NCBI GenBank assembly: GCA_009823505.1
Contig: VZQC01006579.1
Location: 974,060 to 1,038,059 of the forward strand
Length of the DNA stretch: 64,000 nucleotides
Origin: Rhizomys pruinosus
Taxonomy: Eukaryota; Chordata; Mammalia; Rodentia; Spalacidae
Reading direction: 5' to 3'
The translations under genes were made by a program, and so were the position numbers. Shown piece by piece: positions 11,423-22,677 of this stretch. The notes beneath the pieces are model-generated. The model saw only the letters and a program-made list of their open reading frames with translations, made no database searches and was not told the DNA's origin. Position 1 is the stretch's first letter, and the number at the start of each line of letters is the position of its first letter.

Positions 11423-11760
11423 GAAGTGTTCCTCAGCTGGTAAAATGTTTGCTTAGCATGAATGAAGCAGAGGGTTCAATCCTTGGCACCATATAAACAG
11501 GCATGGGGGCACACAGCCAGAAGATCAAAAGTTTAGCCGGGCGCATGCCTTTAATCCTAGCACTCGGGAGGCAGAGGCAGGCGGATCTTTGTGAGTTCAA
11601 GACCAGCCTGGTCTACAGAGTGAGTTCCAGGACAGCTGGGGCTACAGGGAGACCCTGCCTTGAAAAGACCAATTAAAAAAAAAAACAACAAAAGATTACA
11701 AAGTTCAAGGTCATCTTCAACTGCCATAGTGAGTTTGAAGACAGCCTGAGACATCAGAAG
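11423..11760 (+). repeat. B4 SINE split by a B1
   Basis: ID-like head at 11423-11534 and the continuing B1-like half at about 11695-11760 (gttcaaggtcatcttcaact) flank a younger B1. Confidence 0.75.
11535..11694 (+). repeat. B1 SINE nested in B4
   Basis: Complete B1 with a slightly short start (agccgggcgcatgcc) and an A-rich tail. Confidence 0.93.
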
Positions 11761-11954
11761 GGGAATAAAAAATGCTTTGCTTAAAGTCATATGACCACTA
11801 TAAATGGGAGAGAAGGATCTGGCTGAGATTATAGGACATTCAAATTCATGTCTTGTTTCTAGTGACACTTCTGGCCCTTAGTCTTGGGAAATATATCACA
11901 TATTTGGAATTTGATTTAGTTTCATCGTGGATGCTTGACTTTTTTTTTTTAAAC

Positions 11955-12369
11955 ATTAAGCTAAAAAAATTTTTAATTTTTTATCATTTTTATGTGTGTG
12001 GATATCTCTTACCTGCATGCTATGTAAATGCTTTTTTTTTTTTTGTATTTTTTTTTGTCTTTTCGAGATAGGTCTCTTGGCATCCCAGCTGTCCGGGAAT
12101 CACTCTGTCGTAGACCAAGTCGACCTTGAAACTCACAAATATCCACTGCCTCTGCCTCCAAGCGCTAGGTTAAGGGTAGCGCCACCATCACCCAGCAAAT
12201 GCATGTTTAAACAAACCCACAGACCAGAAGAGGGTGTTGGATCCCCCTGGAAACTACAGTTATATGGAATAGTTGTTAGGCTGCCATCTGGGTGCTGGGA
12301 ATTGAGCCCAGGTCCCATGCAGAGAGCATCGCCAGTGTCTCTTACACTGCTGAACCATCTTCCAGCCCC
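11955..12369 (-). repeat. B3 SINE split by a B1
   Basis: Tail part at 11955-12032 and head part at 12198-12369 (ending catcttccagcccc) belong to one minus-strand B3. Confidence 0.8.
12033..12197 (-). repeat. B1 SINE nested in B3
   Basis: Carries several single-base deletions, for example gataggtctcttggcatccc, so it is older than the clean copies. Confidence 0.88.
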
Positions 12370-12384
12370 CATGAAGCTATTTTT

Positions 12385-12600
12385 AGAGATTTTTATATTT
12401 AATGAAATGTCCGTGTGTTGTGTTGGTGGGGTGTGTGTGTGTGTGTGTGTGTGTTGGGGGGGAGTGACCACAAATGGCCTCAGATACTCTGAAACTAGAG
12501 TTAAAGTGGCTGTAAGCCAACTGACTTGGGTGCTGGGAACAGAACTCTGGCCCTTTGCAAACACAGTTTTTGTAATCACTGAGCCATCTCTCTAGTCCCA
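12385..12600 (-). repeat. B3 SINE with internal (TG)n
   Basis: Head ends gccatctctctagtccc. A (TG)n tract at 12431-12454 lies in the tail half. Confidence 0.8.
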
Positions 12601-12668
12601 ATGCTTGAAGTCCCATTTCTCTCACTTCTCAGAAAATTATTCATCTCCTCCCCTTTCCTGATTTGTGT

Positions 12669-12706
<38 letters not shown>
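12669..12706 (+). repeat. (TG)n microsatellite
   Basis: About 19 uninterrupted TG units, next to degraded B1 sequence. Confidence 0.97.
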
Positions 12707-12707
<1 letters not shown>

Positions 12708-12711
12708 CATT

Positions 12712-13137
12712 CTCTCTATGTAGCTGGCTGGCCTGGAAGTCTTCTACTTAGATTTGGCATCAAATTCATAGAGATCTGTGCTGGGGAGGTGTGTGTCACC
12801 ATGACCAGCACTCTTTCCTGATTTTTTTTTTTTTTTTGAGGCAGGGTCTCCCTGTTATACCAGCTTTCCTGAGCTCGCTCTGTTAGACCAGGCTGTGGCC
12901 TTGACCCACTAGAGATCTGCCACCTCTTTTTCCTACCTCCCGAGTGTGGGATTAAAAGTGCGAGCCACCACGCCGGGCTATCTTTCTGATTTATTGTTTT
13001 TTTTTTTTTTTTGGTCTTTTCGAGACAGGGTCTCTCTGTAGCCCCAGCTGTCCTGGAACTCTGTAGACCAGGCTGGCCTTGAACTCACAAAGATCTGCCT
13101 GCCTCTGCTCCCAAGTGCTAGGATTAAAGGCGTGGCC
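12712..13137 (-). repeat. Three consecutive minus-strand B1 SINEs
   Basis: A degraded copy (12712-12812), an older copy with several indels (12823-12980) and a clean copy missing its last bases (12995-13137). All face the same way as SEZ6 transcription. Confidence 0.85.
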
Positions 13138-13377
13138 CAGGCAGAGGCAAAGCAGTAATGTTAGTAGAGTGGGAAGACCCCAGCCCCAGGGCAGATTGGG
13201 CTTCATATCCCAGGTCAGTCTCTCAGGTCTCGCAGGGGTTATGTGGCCTCAGGCAACGAGCCTACAACCTTTGACCCTCAGTGTTCTTACCCTTTGTACA
13301 GTATAGTTTTTTTCTTTTTTAAGGATTAATTGAGAAAATGCTATTTCCTTTCTTGATTTGATAGGTCTCCCTGAATT

Positions 13378-13512
13378 CTTTTTCGTTTTTTCTTTTATTT
13401 TGAGATGGGAGTCTCAATCCATAGCCTCCAGGCTGGTCTGTAACTCTAATAATCCTCTGCCTCCTGAGTGCTGGGATAATAGGCAATGGATCTATGCACC
13501 ATCATGCCCAGT
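13378..13512 (-). repeat. Old B1-type SINE
   Basis: gagatgggagtctcaatcca, then ccaggctggtctgtaactct; diverged. Confidence 0.7.
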
Positions 13513-13749
13513 TCTCCTTTGCTCCTTCTTAGAACACCAGGCAGGGTCAAACAGGGATAGAATGATATCTGGCATGCTACCTCTCCATTCATGGCAGATG
13601 TCACCAATCAACATTGATAGTTTCTTACTAAGGCCACATGGGACTTCAGAATCCTTCTCAACAGTTATGCAGGAAGCCATTACCACCCAATTAGGCTACA
13701 GAAGATGAAACTCATTTGCTATCTCTGGTCAGAAGTATAGATTGCTCTG

Positions 13750-13953
13750 CTATTGATTATGTTGACTCATTTAACCACCTCACTGAAGAGACGATGCTTG
13801 TCTGCTTGTGACCCACTAGGCTCCCTAGATCCTTAACTGTCAAGAAAAGGTCAGTGGACGCTGGCTCCCCATTCAGTTCATACAGAATTTTGTCAGTTCT
13901 GAAAAGGCTGGGGTGACATTTCCAATCTCCACAGCTTCAAAATGGCTGCACAA
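13750..13953. repeat. Local duplication, copy 1
   Basis: Starts ctattgattatgttgactca. Matches 16447-16615 plus 16862-16878 along its length. Contains 26 bases (about 13905-13930) that copy 2 lacks. Not a SINE I know. Confidence 0.85.
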
Positions 13954-15184
13954 GAATTCAGGAAGTACAACCAGGTTGAGAGAGCAAGTTTGCAAGGAGG
14001 TTGGTTCCTCCCTATGCCTGCTGGTGGGGCTGTCATTCCACAGGCTCACACCCACTCCATGGATTGGCAGTCATGAGGAAGTGGCAGATGGCCTACATTC
14101 TGTTCAGGAGACCAGAGCAGCTCTGATGTGTCAGACAAATGGGAGGAGGGAGGAAATTGGGGCGGGGGAGGCAGGTTTAGGTTGGAGAACTCTCCATTCT
14201 TCTGGGTCATAGGTGCCCAGGCAATCCGAAGCCTCGAGAAACCTGAATCAACTGCTATCTCCTGAGATGCCCACTAAAGTAGCCCATCTGTGCTCTGGCA
14301 TTTGTGCCAGGCTCTAATATCACAGTGTCCAAACTAAATACCCAGCCAGGCTCATATCCCCCAGAGCAGATGGTCCAACGGTACGGGGTATCTTTCATCT
14401 AAATCAGTGATGGAGGGTTGAGGCAGTGCCTGTGACAGGCCAAGACAAGGCTACTTTCCTTTCCCACCCCCCAGATGTCACTCTCTCTCTGCCAGGTAAG
14501 CAGTGACTATTCTTAGCATGCACACGGTCAGGAGCCCTTGGAGCTCTTCATTGCTTCAGGTCTCTTTTCCAGGGCTGCCCATTAAGAGGTATGGCCTATG
14601 GTTCCCAAGGTGGGCACCTGTGGGACTCCTGCTTGGGAGAGAATGAGCACACAGACAGCCTCTACCTCAGGAAATGACCAGAGCCGGCATAGCTCTCTTG
14701 CCGGCAGCCAGGTGGGTGCTGGGCAATGGAGCAGAGCTAATGGGCACCTCCCGTAACTGTCGATTGCACTGATTGTGTTATCTAGGGGGACCGAGACTTG
14801 GTTAAATGGGATTGAGATAGCATATCAAACGAGCAAATTGATTCCCAAATCTGCTGCCACTTGGTCCCTACGGGCGCCACCCACTGTCAGCTAGGGTAAG
14901 ATAATCTCTGGAAGATAAGCCATTTCTGTAGGAGGGCATCTCCAAATACCCTAGATGACTGCTGGAGGTCTGGGGGGCTATGAAATGCCCCCCTTTGTCC
15001 CAGGGATGTGGCTAGGAGAGCAGGGGCTTCTCTTTGCCTGGTTGAGTTTAGTGTACAGGGCTAACAAAAGGGCAGAGCAGGATACAGGATACCCGGACCG
15101 GCAGAAGGAGAGGCCAAAGGTCCAGGTATGAGTGCTCCGTTTCACTGGGCATCTGCTGGGCCAGTCCCTTCAAGACCCTTGTAT

Positions 15185-16298
15185 TATTATTATTTTTTTA
15201 ATTTTATTTATTTCCGTATGTGTATGAATGTATTGTCTGCATGCAAGTCTGTGCACCTGTGACGTGCATTGCAGCGGAGGTCAGAAGAGGGTGTCAGACT
15301 CCCCTGGAACTGGAATTCTCCTAGAATTGGAGTTTCAGACGGCTCTTGGCCGCCATGTGGGTACTGGAGATCAAACCCGGGTCCTCTGTAAGAGCGGTCG
15401 GCGCTCTTAACCACTAGACCATCTCTCTGGCCCTATTATTATTATTATTATTAATTTTTTTGTGTGTATTTTTGAGACAGGGTTTCCCTTTAGTCTCTTG
15501 CTATGTAGACCAGGATGGCCTTAAGCTTTCAATCAATCCTTCTGCCTTCATCTTCTAAAGACCAGGACTGTTTTTTTGTTTGTTTGGTTTTGGTTTTTTT
15601 GTTTTTGTTTTGTCTTTTCTTTTTTTAAGATTTTTTTTTGGATTTTTTTTTTTTTACTTTTATTTATTTTCGTATGTGTATGAATGTACTGTCTGCATGT
15701 AGGATTGTGCACCCGTGTCCTTCAATGCCATGGTCAGAAAAGGGTGTTGGATTCCCCTGGAACTAGAGTTAAACTCATCCTCCATGTAGGTGCTGGGGAT
15801 CGAACCTGGGTCCTCTGCAAGAGCAGTCGGCGCTCTTAACCGCTAGGCCATCTCTCCAGCCCCTGTTTTGTCTTTTTGAGACAGGGTCTCTCTGTAACCC
15901 CAGCTGGCCTAGAACTCACTATATACACCAAGCTGGCCTTGAACTCACAGAGATCTGCCTGCTTCTGCCTCCCAAGTGCTGGGATTAAAGGCTTGCACCA
16001 CCATGCCCAGCTTCTTTTGTTTGTTTTTTCTTTTTTTTTTTTTTTTTGGTATTTTTGAGACAGGGTCTCTCTTTAGTCCCAGCTGGCCTGGAGCTCACTA
16101 TGTAGACCAGGCTGGCCTTGAACTCACAGAGATCTGCCTGCCTCCACCTCCCGAGTGCTGGGATTAAAGGCATGCGCCACCACACCCGGCTCCAAGAGAT
16201 GGTCTCATATAGCCCAGGCTGGCCTTCAACTTCTGGATCCTCCTGCCTCTGCTTCCCAAGTGCCAAGATTACAGGCATGTGACACCACACCCAGCAGC
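15185..16298 (-). repeat. Tandem cluster of six minus-strand SINEs
   Basis: In order: B2 (15195-15434), (ATT)n then a B1 fragment (15455-15567), a T-rich stretch, B2 with a small deletion (15650-15862), B1 (15864-16013), B1 (16030-16190) and an older B1-like copy (16191-16298). T-rich tails of earlier insertions served as targets for later ones. Confidence 0.88.
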
Positions 16299-16446
16299 CT
16301 GTAATATTTAATTGACATAGTAATTCTGTGATAAAGGAATCTTCCTCATGTTTTCCAAAGAACTTGGAATTCACAGCTGAATGAGGGGAGGAATTTCTCA
16401 GGCTTGGTGTTGGAGCTGAGAGTCAACCTGTGTTCATCTAGTTCTA

Positions 16447-16878
16447 CTATTGATTATGTTGACTCATTTAACCACATCATTGAGGAGATGATACACATTC
16501 TATTTGTGGTCCACCAGGCTCCTTAACTGCCAAGAAAAGGTCAGTGAACGCTGGCTCCACGTTCAGTTCATACAGAATTTTATCAGCTCTGAGAAGGCTT
16601 TCAAAATGGCTGTGCTGGAGAGATGGCCTAGCGGTTAAGAGCGCCGACCGCTCTTACAGAGGACCCGGGTTCGATCCCCAGCACCCACATGGCGGCCGAG
16701 AACTGTCCGAAACTCCAATTCCAGGAGAACTCTAGTTCCAGGGGAATCCGACGCCCTCTTTTGACCTCTGCGGCATTGCAGGACACGGGTGCACAAACTT
16801 GCATGCAGACAGTACATTCATACACATACAGAAATAAATAAAATTAATTAAAAAAATTTACAAAATGGCTGTGCAAGG
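16447..16878. repeat. Local duplication, copy 2 (with B2 insertion)
   Basis: Second copy of the 13750-13953 unit, about 2.7 kb away and in the same orientation, broken at its right part by the B2 at 16616-16861. Confidence 0.85.
16616..16861 (+). repeat. B2 SINE with clear target-site duplication
   Basis: Full-length B2. AAAATGGCTGTGC occurs directly before (16603-16615) and after it (16862-16874). Confidence 0.96.
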
Positions 16879-17165
16879 ATCTGGAAAGGAAATATAACTG
16901 AGATGGCCCAGTCATCCCAGATTAGCCTGATTCATGGCAGGGATGAACAGAGCAATGAACCCTCAAAACATCTAAGGTCTCTGAAGGTTAGAAGTGAACC
17001 CTGCCCTTGGGAAGGTTTCTGGCTAGAACTTAGGCAGCCCTGACTCCGGGCCCAAAGCACAGGTCAGCCTGGGACATGTGCCGGAGCTCCAACATTACTC
17101 ACCAGTGTCAGGGCATAGTCACACAGACCTGCGTTCAATTGTCAGCTCTTCCACCTAAAAGCCAT

Positions 17166-17310
17166 TCAGGCCAGGTGTCCTGGGGCACACCTTTAATCCC
17201 CACACTCAGGAGGCAGAGGAGGTGGATCTGAGTCTGAGGCCAGCCTGATCTACATAGACCAGGCCAACCAAGGCTACATAGCAAGAACCTGTATCAAAAA
17301 ACAAAATGAA
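17166..17310 (+). repeat. Old B1 SINE
   Basis: ggccaggtgtcctggggcac to gcaagaacctgtatcaaaaa; diverged, with an insertion in its second half. Confidence 0.8.
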
Positions 17311-17869
17311 GAAACAAAGCCACCGCTCAGAACTTGATCTCAGAATGTTCTAAATAGCAGTGTTCTGGGGGATGGTTAAGGGAGAGCTGACTGGGAGGCA
17401 GGTGGCTAGGATAGGAAGGATTTAGCTCTCAAGGTGAGTTCCCTCCTCTGGGGAAGGGGGGACAGCAAGTGCGATCACCATTGGGTAACTGTGTATATGA
17501 CCAAGGGTATGTGGTACATAAAGCAAGCATAGGGCTGCCTCTTCTATGAAGAGGGCAGCCACCTCAAGGCCCTGCATGTCCCTGGAGGACAAAGCTGGGG
17601 CTATAAGCAGATAGACTCCCATAATCCACATCTGCTCCAGTTTACTAGGTGCAGGACCTGGGATGGTTTTTCCACCACTCCCTCCAGAGCTCCTTAGGAC
17701 TGGGTCTGCACCTCCAAGTGGGCTGGGTCTGGGAAACACCCTCCTCTCCCAGTTTCCCAGCAGTCTCCACCAGTGTAGGAGGCCCCTAAGCTTTGGAGCA
17801 GCCCCCAGCCCTGGGCACAGCAGTCTGGGCCCTCCCCTTCTCTCCCCTCCACCCCCCCTTGCATTAGCT

Positions 17870-17960
17870 CTTAAGCTATGCAAATAGACATCGGAGGGAG
17901 CCTGTTTAAAGTATTTAGATGAAATGAAAAAAGGCTTTCATTGGCACTAATGAGCCATTC
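17870..17960. promoter_or_regulatory. Candidate enhancer block with POU octamer
   Basis: A perfect octamer ATGCAAAT at 17878-17885 in a non-repeat AT-rich stretch that also has AACTAAT/ATTAG-type homeodomain cores. Function inferred only. Confidence 0.35.
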
Positions 17961-18184
17961 AGGATGCCTCCCCGGTGGATTCTCGCTGCTCCACCTCCCT
18001 GTGCTACCCCACCTTTGATCCCTCTAGGGATTGGAAGTCCCACCCCCAGTCCCAACCTGATGGTTCCCTGCCCCATCTCCTCTTCAGGGTCCAGAGGCAT
18101 TGGGGTACACTGTAGGACTCGGTGCCCCATAACTGGCAGGTTTGGATCAGGATGGAGGATTGAAGCCTCTTCTATCTCCAGCTA

Positions 18185-18270
18185 GGTAGGAGTTATGGTC
18201 TCTGTCTTATAGATGGATAAACTGTGGCCTAGGGTCACAGGGCTGGTGGGCAGTGAGCAGGTGGCATTGT
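18185..18270 (-). repeat. MIR remnant
   Basis: cttatagatggataaactgt, then gtcacagggctggtgggcag. Confidence 0.65.
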
Positions 18271-19114
18271 ACAGTGCCCTTTCCTGGAGGACCAGCTGTC
18301 CCAGACAATGGTACAGCCTCAGGATTTCCCCTAAGCTTTTTTTGCTTCTGGTCTTTCTGGGCCACACAGCCAGGAAGCCTTGGGTTCTAATTCCAAATAC
18401 ATGTCTCACTAGAGTATGACCTGTCTCCACACCTGTGAAGGGAAAATAACTGAGCTTCCACCTGCCAGCCCCACACCATCCTCTGCAAGGGTGGATGGGA
18501 CTACCTCTCACTCTAAAGCTCATTGTGGTGCAGGCCCCAACAGGAGCCTCAGAGGCTCATGTCCAGTGGAGGGGAAGGCCCCATGGTTTTGGGATGAGTT
18601 CAGGGGAGTTTGCCCACTTTAGGGCAGTACCAGCTTTCAGCTTGGAAGATGGGGTCTGAAAGCATTGGGGTTCCAGGGAGCTTGGGGGATGCAGTGCGTA
18701 GGGAGTCCACTCTTCTGAGATCTAGGGGTTAAGCTGGCCCAGCATTGAGAGAATGAGAATTTAATAGGATCCATTTATTATCCCATAAAAATTAATGAGT
18801 TTATTCTGGAGGTTTCCTGGCCCCTTTCAAGTTTTAATAGGGGATTAGTGAGGGCCTGGCCTTACAGACCCCTATTATCCCAGAGGTAGGGAAGGGGAAG
18901 GGGCCCTAGGTGTCAGAGTGCCTGGTACTCCCCCCACTCCCACCCCGTCCCCCGGGGCTGACTCTCATATCCACACTGACAAATCTATTCCTGTACTGAG
19001 GCCCTGCCTAGAGATTGGCAGGGCCACAGAGCCCCTGAGGTCCATTTGAAGAGATTTCTCATTCCACGATGTCCAGCATCTGAAGATGTGCTACTGTGTC
19101 TGCTTGTATTGACT

Positions 19115-19450
19115 GGGAAGACAATATAACTCTCATAGTACAGATGCCCAAACTGAGGCCCAGAGCCGGGATGTGTGTCCCAAGGTTACCTAGAAGCTGT
19201 GTCAGAGCCAGAATGGACACATTCTACCTTCTGTGGTCTGGGCCAATTGGTAACAGCTGCCATCTGCTTCTCTCAGAGCTTGCTGTGTACTCACAGCACC
19301 CTTGGCCTCCTTGGTCCTAGGGAAGTTTTGTGTCTTTACCCCAAGAGATGGAGACTTTGGGGGCCCAGTGTGGTTAAGTAACCTATCCAAGGTCACACAG
19401 ACTCCTTGAATTGGAACCCAGGGCCCAGCCCTGTAAGCTGGTCTCACTGT
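19115..19450 (-). repeat. Two MIR-like remnants
   Basis: 19115-19225 (cccaaactgaggcccagagc) and about 19335-19450 (taacctatccaaggtcacac) both read as antisense MIR. Confidence 0.65.
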
Positions 19451-20694
19451 CTCCTCACAGCCTAGCTCTACACTAGCCTGGATGCTATTATGCTAGGACA
19501 CCTGTGTGGGAACCTTGCACCTTGTGGTGATGGAGAGGCCTTGACAGTATTCTGGAGGGTAGTCATTTGGGATAGGCATAGGGAAAAGGCGACAGGTGCT
19601 TCCCATAACCTTCCATTTACTCACGTTATTCTACTTTCCTGCTATGCTTTCTCCTTTGTCTCTTCAAAACCTCCCATCTTTCAAGGTCCAATTCCTGTCT
19701 GCTGTCTGGGGGAGCCATCCCTGCCTGGCCACCCTCTAACCTCCTGGGGTACTTCTTGATCAGCCCTAAGCACATAGCTGGTTTGCAGTGTGGGCAAGGA
19801 TCCAGGATCAGTCAACTCTAACTCTCTTCCCATAGTTCTGCCCACAAATGTTGGCCCCTTGGTGGAGGATGCCCCAGGCACAGTTTCTAAGCCCAGGTCT
19901 GCCTGCCTGCATGTTCAGAAGCCACCTTGCTCCAAAGCACCTGGCTCTTGGCCAACAGGAGTGGGCAGGGGCAGGTCCAGCAGGGAGAAGATGGGCAGCT
20001 GGCAATTGATAGGGCCTCTCCTCTTCCCCTGTCACTATCCTCTCCATCACACCCTATCACCACCCTCTTTCTTACTCAGCCCGTATCAATCCAATCAAGT
20101 CTAGACTGCACACATGATCAGAGGTGCCTCCTCTTGGCCAAACTCCAGGTGGAGGAGTAGCAAGTTCCTGGAATCGGAGCCCTTGTCACCTCTCTGAGCA
20201 TCTCATCTCTCCTTCATTTACCTAGGTTTTCCAGGTCACACAGCAAACCAGGGATCGAAGGCTCCTGTCCCAACTGCTCTGAAGAGGGAGCCCTCCAGGG
20301 TCTACCATCTATGGGATATCTTTAGAGACAGAACACTCATGGCTTCCCGAGTGACCAGGAGCAGCTACCACATCAACATCCTTCAGTATCTTTGGGGTTG
20401 GGGTCTTATCACAGGGTGGAGGGAGGAGAAATGGAGGTTGGAGGTGCCACCCAAGAATCAGGCCATCTCACTCTGGTCTGCCCCAGATAGATGAGGCTTG
20501 GCACTGCTGCCCAAGTCACTTCCCCATCCCAAGCCTGCGTACCCCATCAATAAAGTGGAGATGGGCGTAAGGATGCTGCCTGTCTCACATTCCAGAACCC
20601 TGTGAACCATGAAAGACTGTATATAAAGTAGTAGGGGACCCTTTATGTGACCTTTACCATAAGCCCAGTGACATCCCAAGTGCGTTACCATGGT

Positions 20695-20800
20695 GAGCTC
20701 ATTGAAACTTACATAGTTCTATGAGATAGGAACTTTATTACCCCATTTTACAGTTGAGGAAACTAAGATACCAAGGAAGTACAGCTTCCAGGTTTATCAG
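20695..20800 (-). repeat. MIR remnant
   Basis: ttattaccccattttacagt followed by gaggaaactaag. Confidence 0.7.
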
Positions 20801-20904
20801 TTTGGACAAGGGTTGTCTAAAGGAGGAGCACTGTGGCACTGTGCAAATAGAGCTACCCATAGTGATGGAAATGTGCTGCGTCGGCGTGCTTAGTATGGCA
20901 GCAA

Positions 20905-20985
20905 GAGAGCCGGGATGTATACAGCTTAGTGAGATACTTGACCAGCACACACAAGGGCCTGAGTTCCCTAGCACTGAAAAAGGTT
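20905..20985 (+). repeat. ID-like SINE
   Basis: tRNA-like body (acagcttagtgagatacttg ... ccctagcactgaaaaagg); diverged. Confidence 0.6.
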
Positions 20986-21074
20986 TATTTTTTTTTTTTT
21001 ATTTTTTTTTAGTTAACCAGTAGTCACATGAGGCCATAGAGCACTCTAAATGTGACTAATGAGGATGAGGTAAC

Positions 21075-21583
21075 AGATTTTTAAAAATTTATTTATTTTT
21101 TGTCTTTTGAGACAGGGTTTCCCTGTAGCCCCACCTGTTCTGGAACTCACTATGTAGACCAGGCTGGCCAGAGAGAGCCACCTCTCTCTGCCTCCCAAGT
21201 GCTGGGATTAAAAGCATGTGTCACCATGCCTGGCTATTTGTTTTTATTTATTTATATTTATTTATTGGTGTTTTTGAGACAGGGTCTCCCTGTAGTTTCA
21301 GCTGTCCTAGAACTCACTATGTAGACCAGGTTGACCTTTAATTCAAAAAGATCTGCCTGCCTCTGCCTCCCAAGTGCTGGGATTAATGGTGTGTGCCACC
21401 ACACCCGGCTATTTATTTATTTATTTATTTATTTTTGTCTTTTCGAGACAGGGTTTCCCTGTAGCTTCAGCTGGCCTGGAACTTGCTCTGTAGACCAGGC
21501 TGGCCTTGAACTCACAGAGATCCACCTGCCTCTGCCTCCTAAGTGCTAGGATTAAAGGCGTGCGCCACCACGCCCCGCTAGCT
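21075..21583 (-). repeat. Three consecutive minus-strand B1 SINEs
   Basis: Copies at about 21075-21235, 21238-21411 and 21412-21583. The last two start with (TTTA)n tails. The first has a short indel replacing part of the middle (ggccagagagagccacctct). Confidence 0.92.
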
Positions 21584-21790
21584 ATTTATTTTTTATGTGT
21601 GTGTTTTGCTTGATGCATCTAAGTACATCACATACATGTAATGTCCACATAGGCCAAAAGAGGGCATTGGATCCCATGGAACTGGAGTTATGGACAATTG
21701 TTAGCCACTATGTGGGTGCTGGGAACTGAATGTGGATCTCCTGCAAGAGCATCCAGTGCTCTTAACCCCTGAGCCATCTCTCCAGTCCCC
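21584..21790 (-). repeat. B3 SINE
   Basis: Begins tatttattttttatgtgtgt and ends agccatctctccagtcccc. Confidence 0.88.
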
Positions 21791-22612
21791 CAAATAGAAA
21801 ATTTTAAGTTAATTTCATGTTTGTGACTTTACATTTAGATAGCCACACATGGTTAGTGGCTTCTATATACAATGAGAAATCAATGGCCACAGCCTGATTT
21901 CTGAGAGTATTCACCACCTCTTGCGAGGGAAGAACATGAGGTGAGACTCCTGGAAGAGTTAGGATGGAGTGTCTGCTTCCCTTTTAGGGGACTCTGAAGA
22001 CCTGGGGACCGAGGTGGAGGAAGGAGCCCTAGGACTTCTTCAGGGTTGCCATGAAGGTCTCAGGAGAGCTGGGCCTGTCAAGCACTGATGATGCTTGCTT
22101 CCAGCTATGGCCAAGTGCTGGTGTCTGCTGCTTGGGTACTCGATGGGCAATTTTGTGAGCTAGTGGAGAGCCACTTTAGGAGGACTTGGACTTTATGGGA
22201 GGGACATGTGGCCTCATGTGATTTGGCCCAGGCATGTGTGTGTGTTCCATGGGAACACCTGCTGTGCTCCAACTTCTCTCCTTACCACCTAGTCAGCAGT
22301 AGAGTACAGGGTATCCTGGAGCAGTCTGAAACAGTCCTAGAACAGCTGCCCAGAATAGGATACTCACATTTACTAAGTATCCCTGAAAGCCAAGTACAAA
22401 CCTCCCAAAGAGCTGTCTTCCCCTCAGAGTGGTTGGTTTGGTTGCCCTTTGTGCTCTGCTCGGCATCTGTATTTTACATTTTACATATGAAGATATCGAG
22501 ACCGAAATGTGAAGTTGACCATCAGGGTGGAAGTGGCCATCAAGAGTCTGTCTGTTTCACAGCCTGGGATTAGCACTGCTACTGCACTGATGGCTATGTA
22601 CATGTGTGCATC

Positions 22613-22677
22613 CGTGTGTGTGTGTGTGTGTGTGTGCGTGCAAGTGCGTGCATGTGTGTGTGTGAGTGCGTGTGTGC
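22613..22677 (+). repeat. Interrupted (TG)n microsatellite
   Basis: TG repeats broken by CG and CA dinucleotides. Confidence 0.92.

Noticed and set aside
15185..16298. Regularly spaced repeats looking like a CRISPR array
   Set aside because: Units are B1/B2 SINEs of 140-240 bases with diverged sequence; this is vertebrate DNA.
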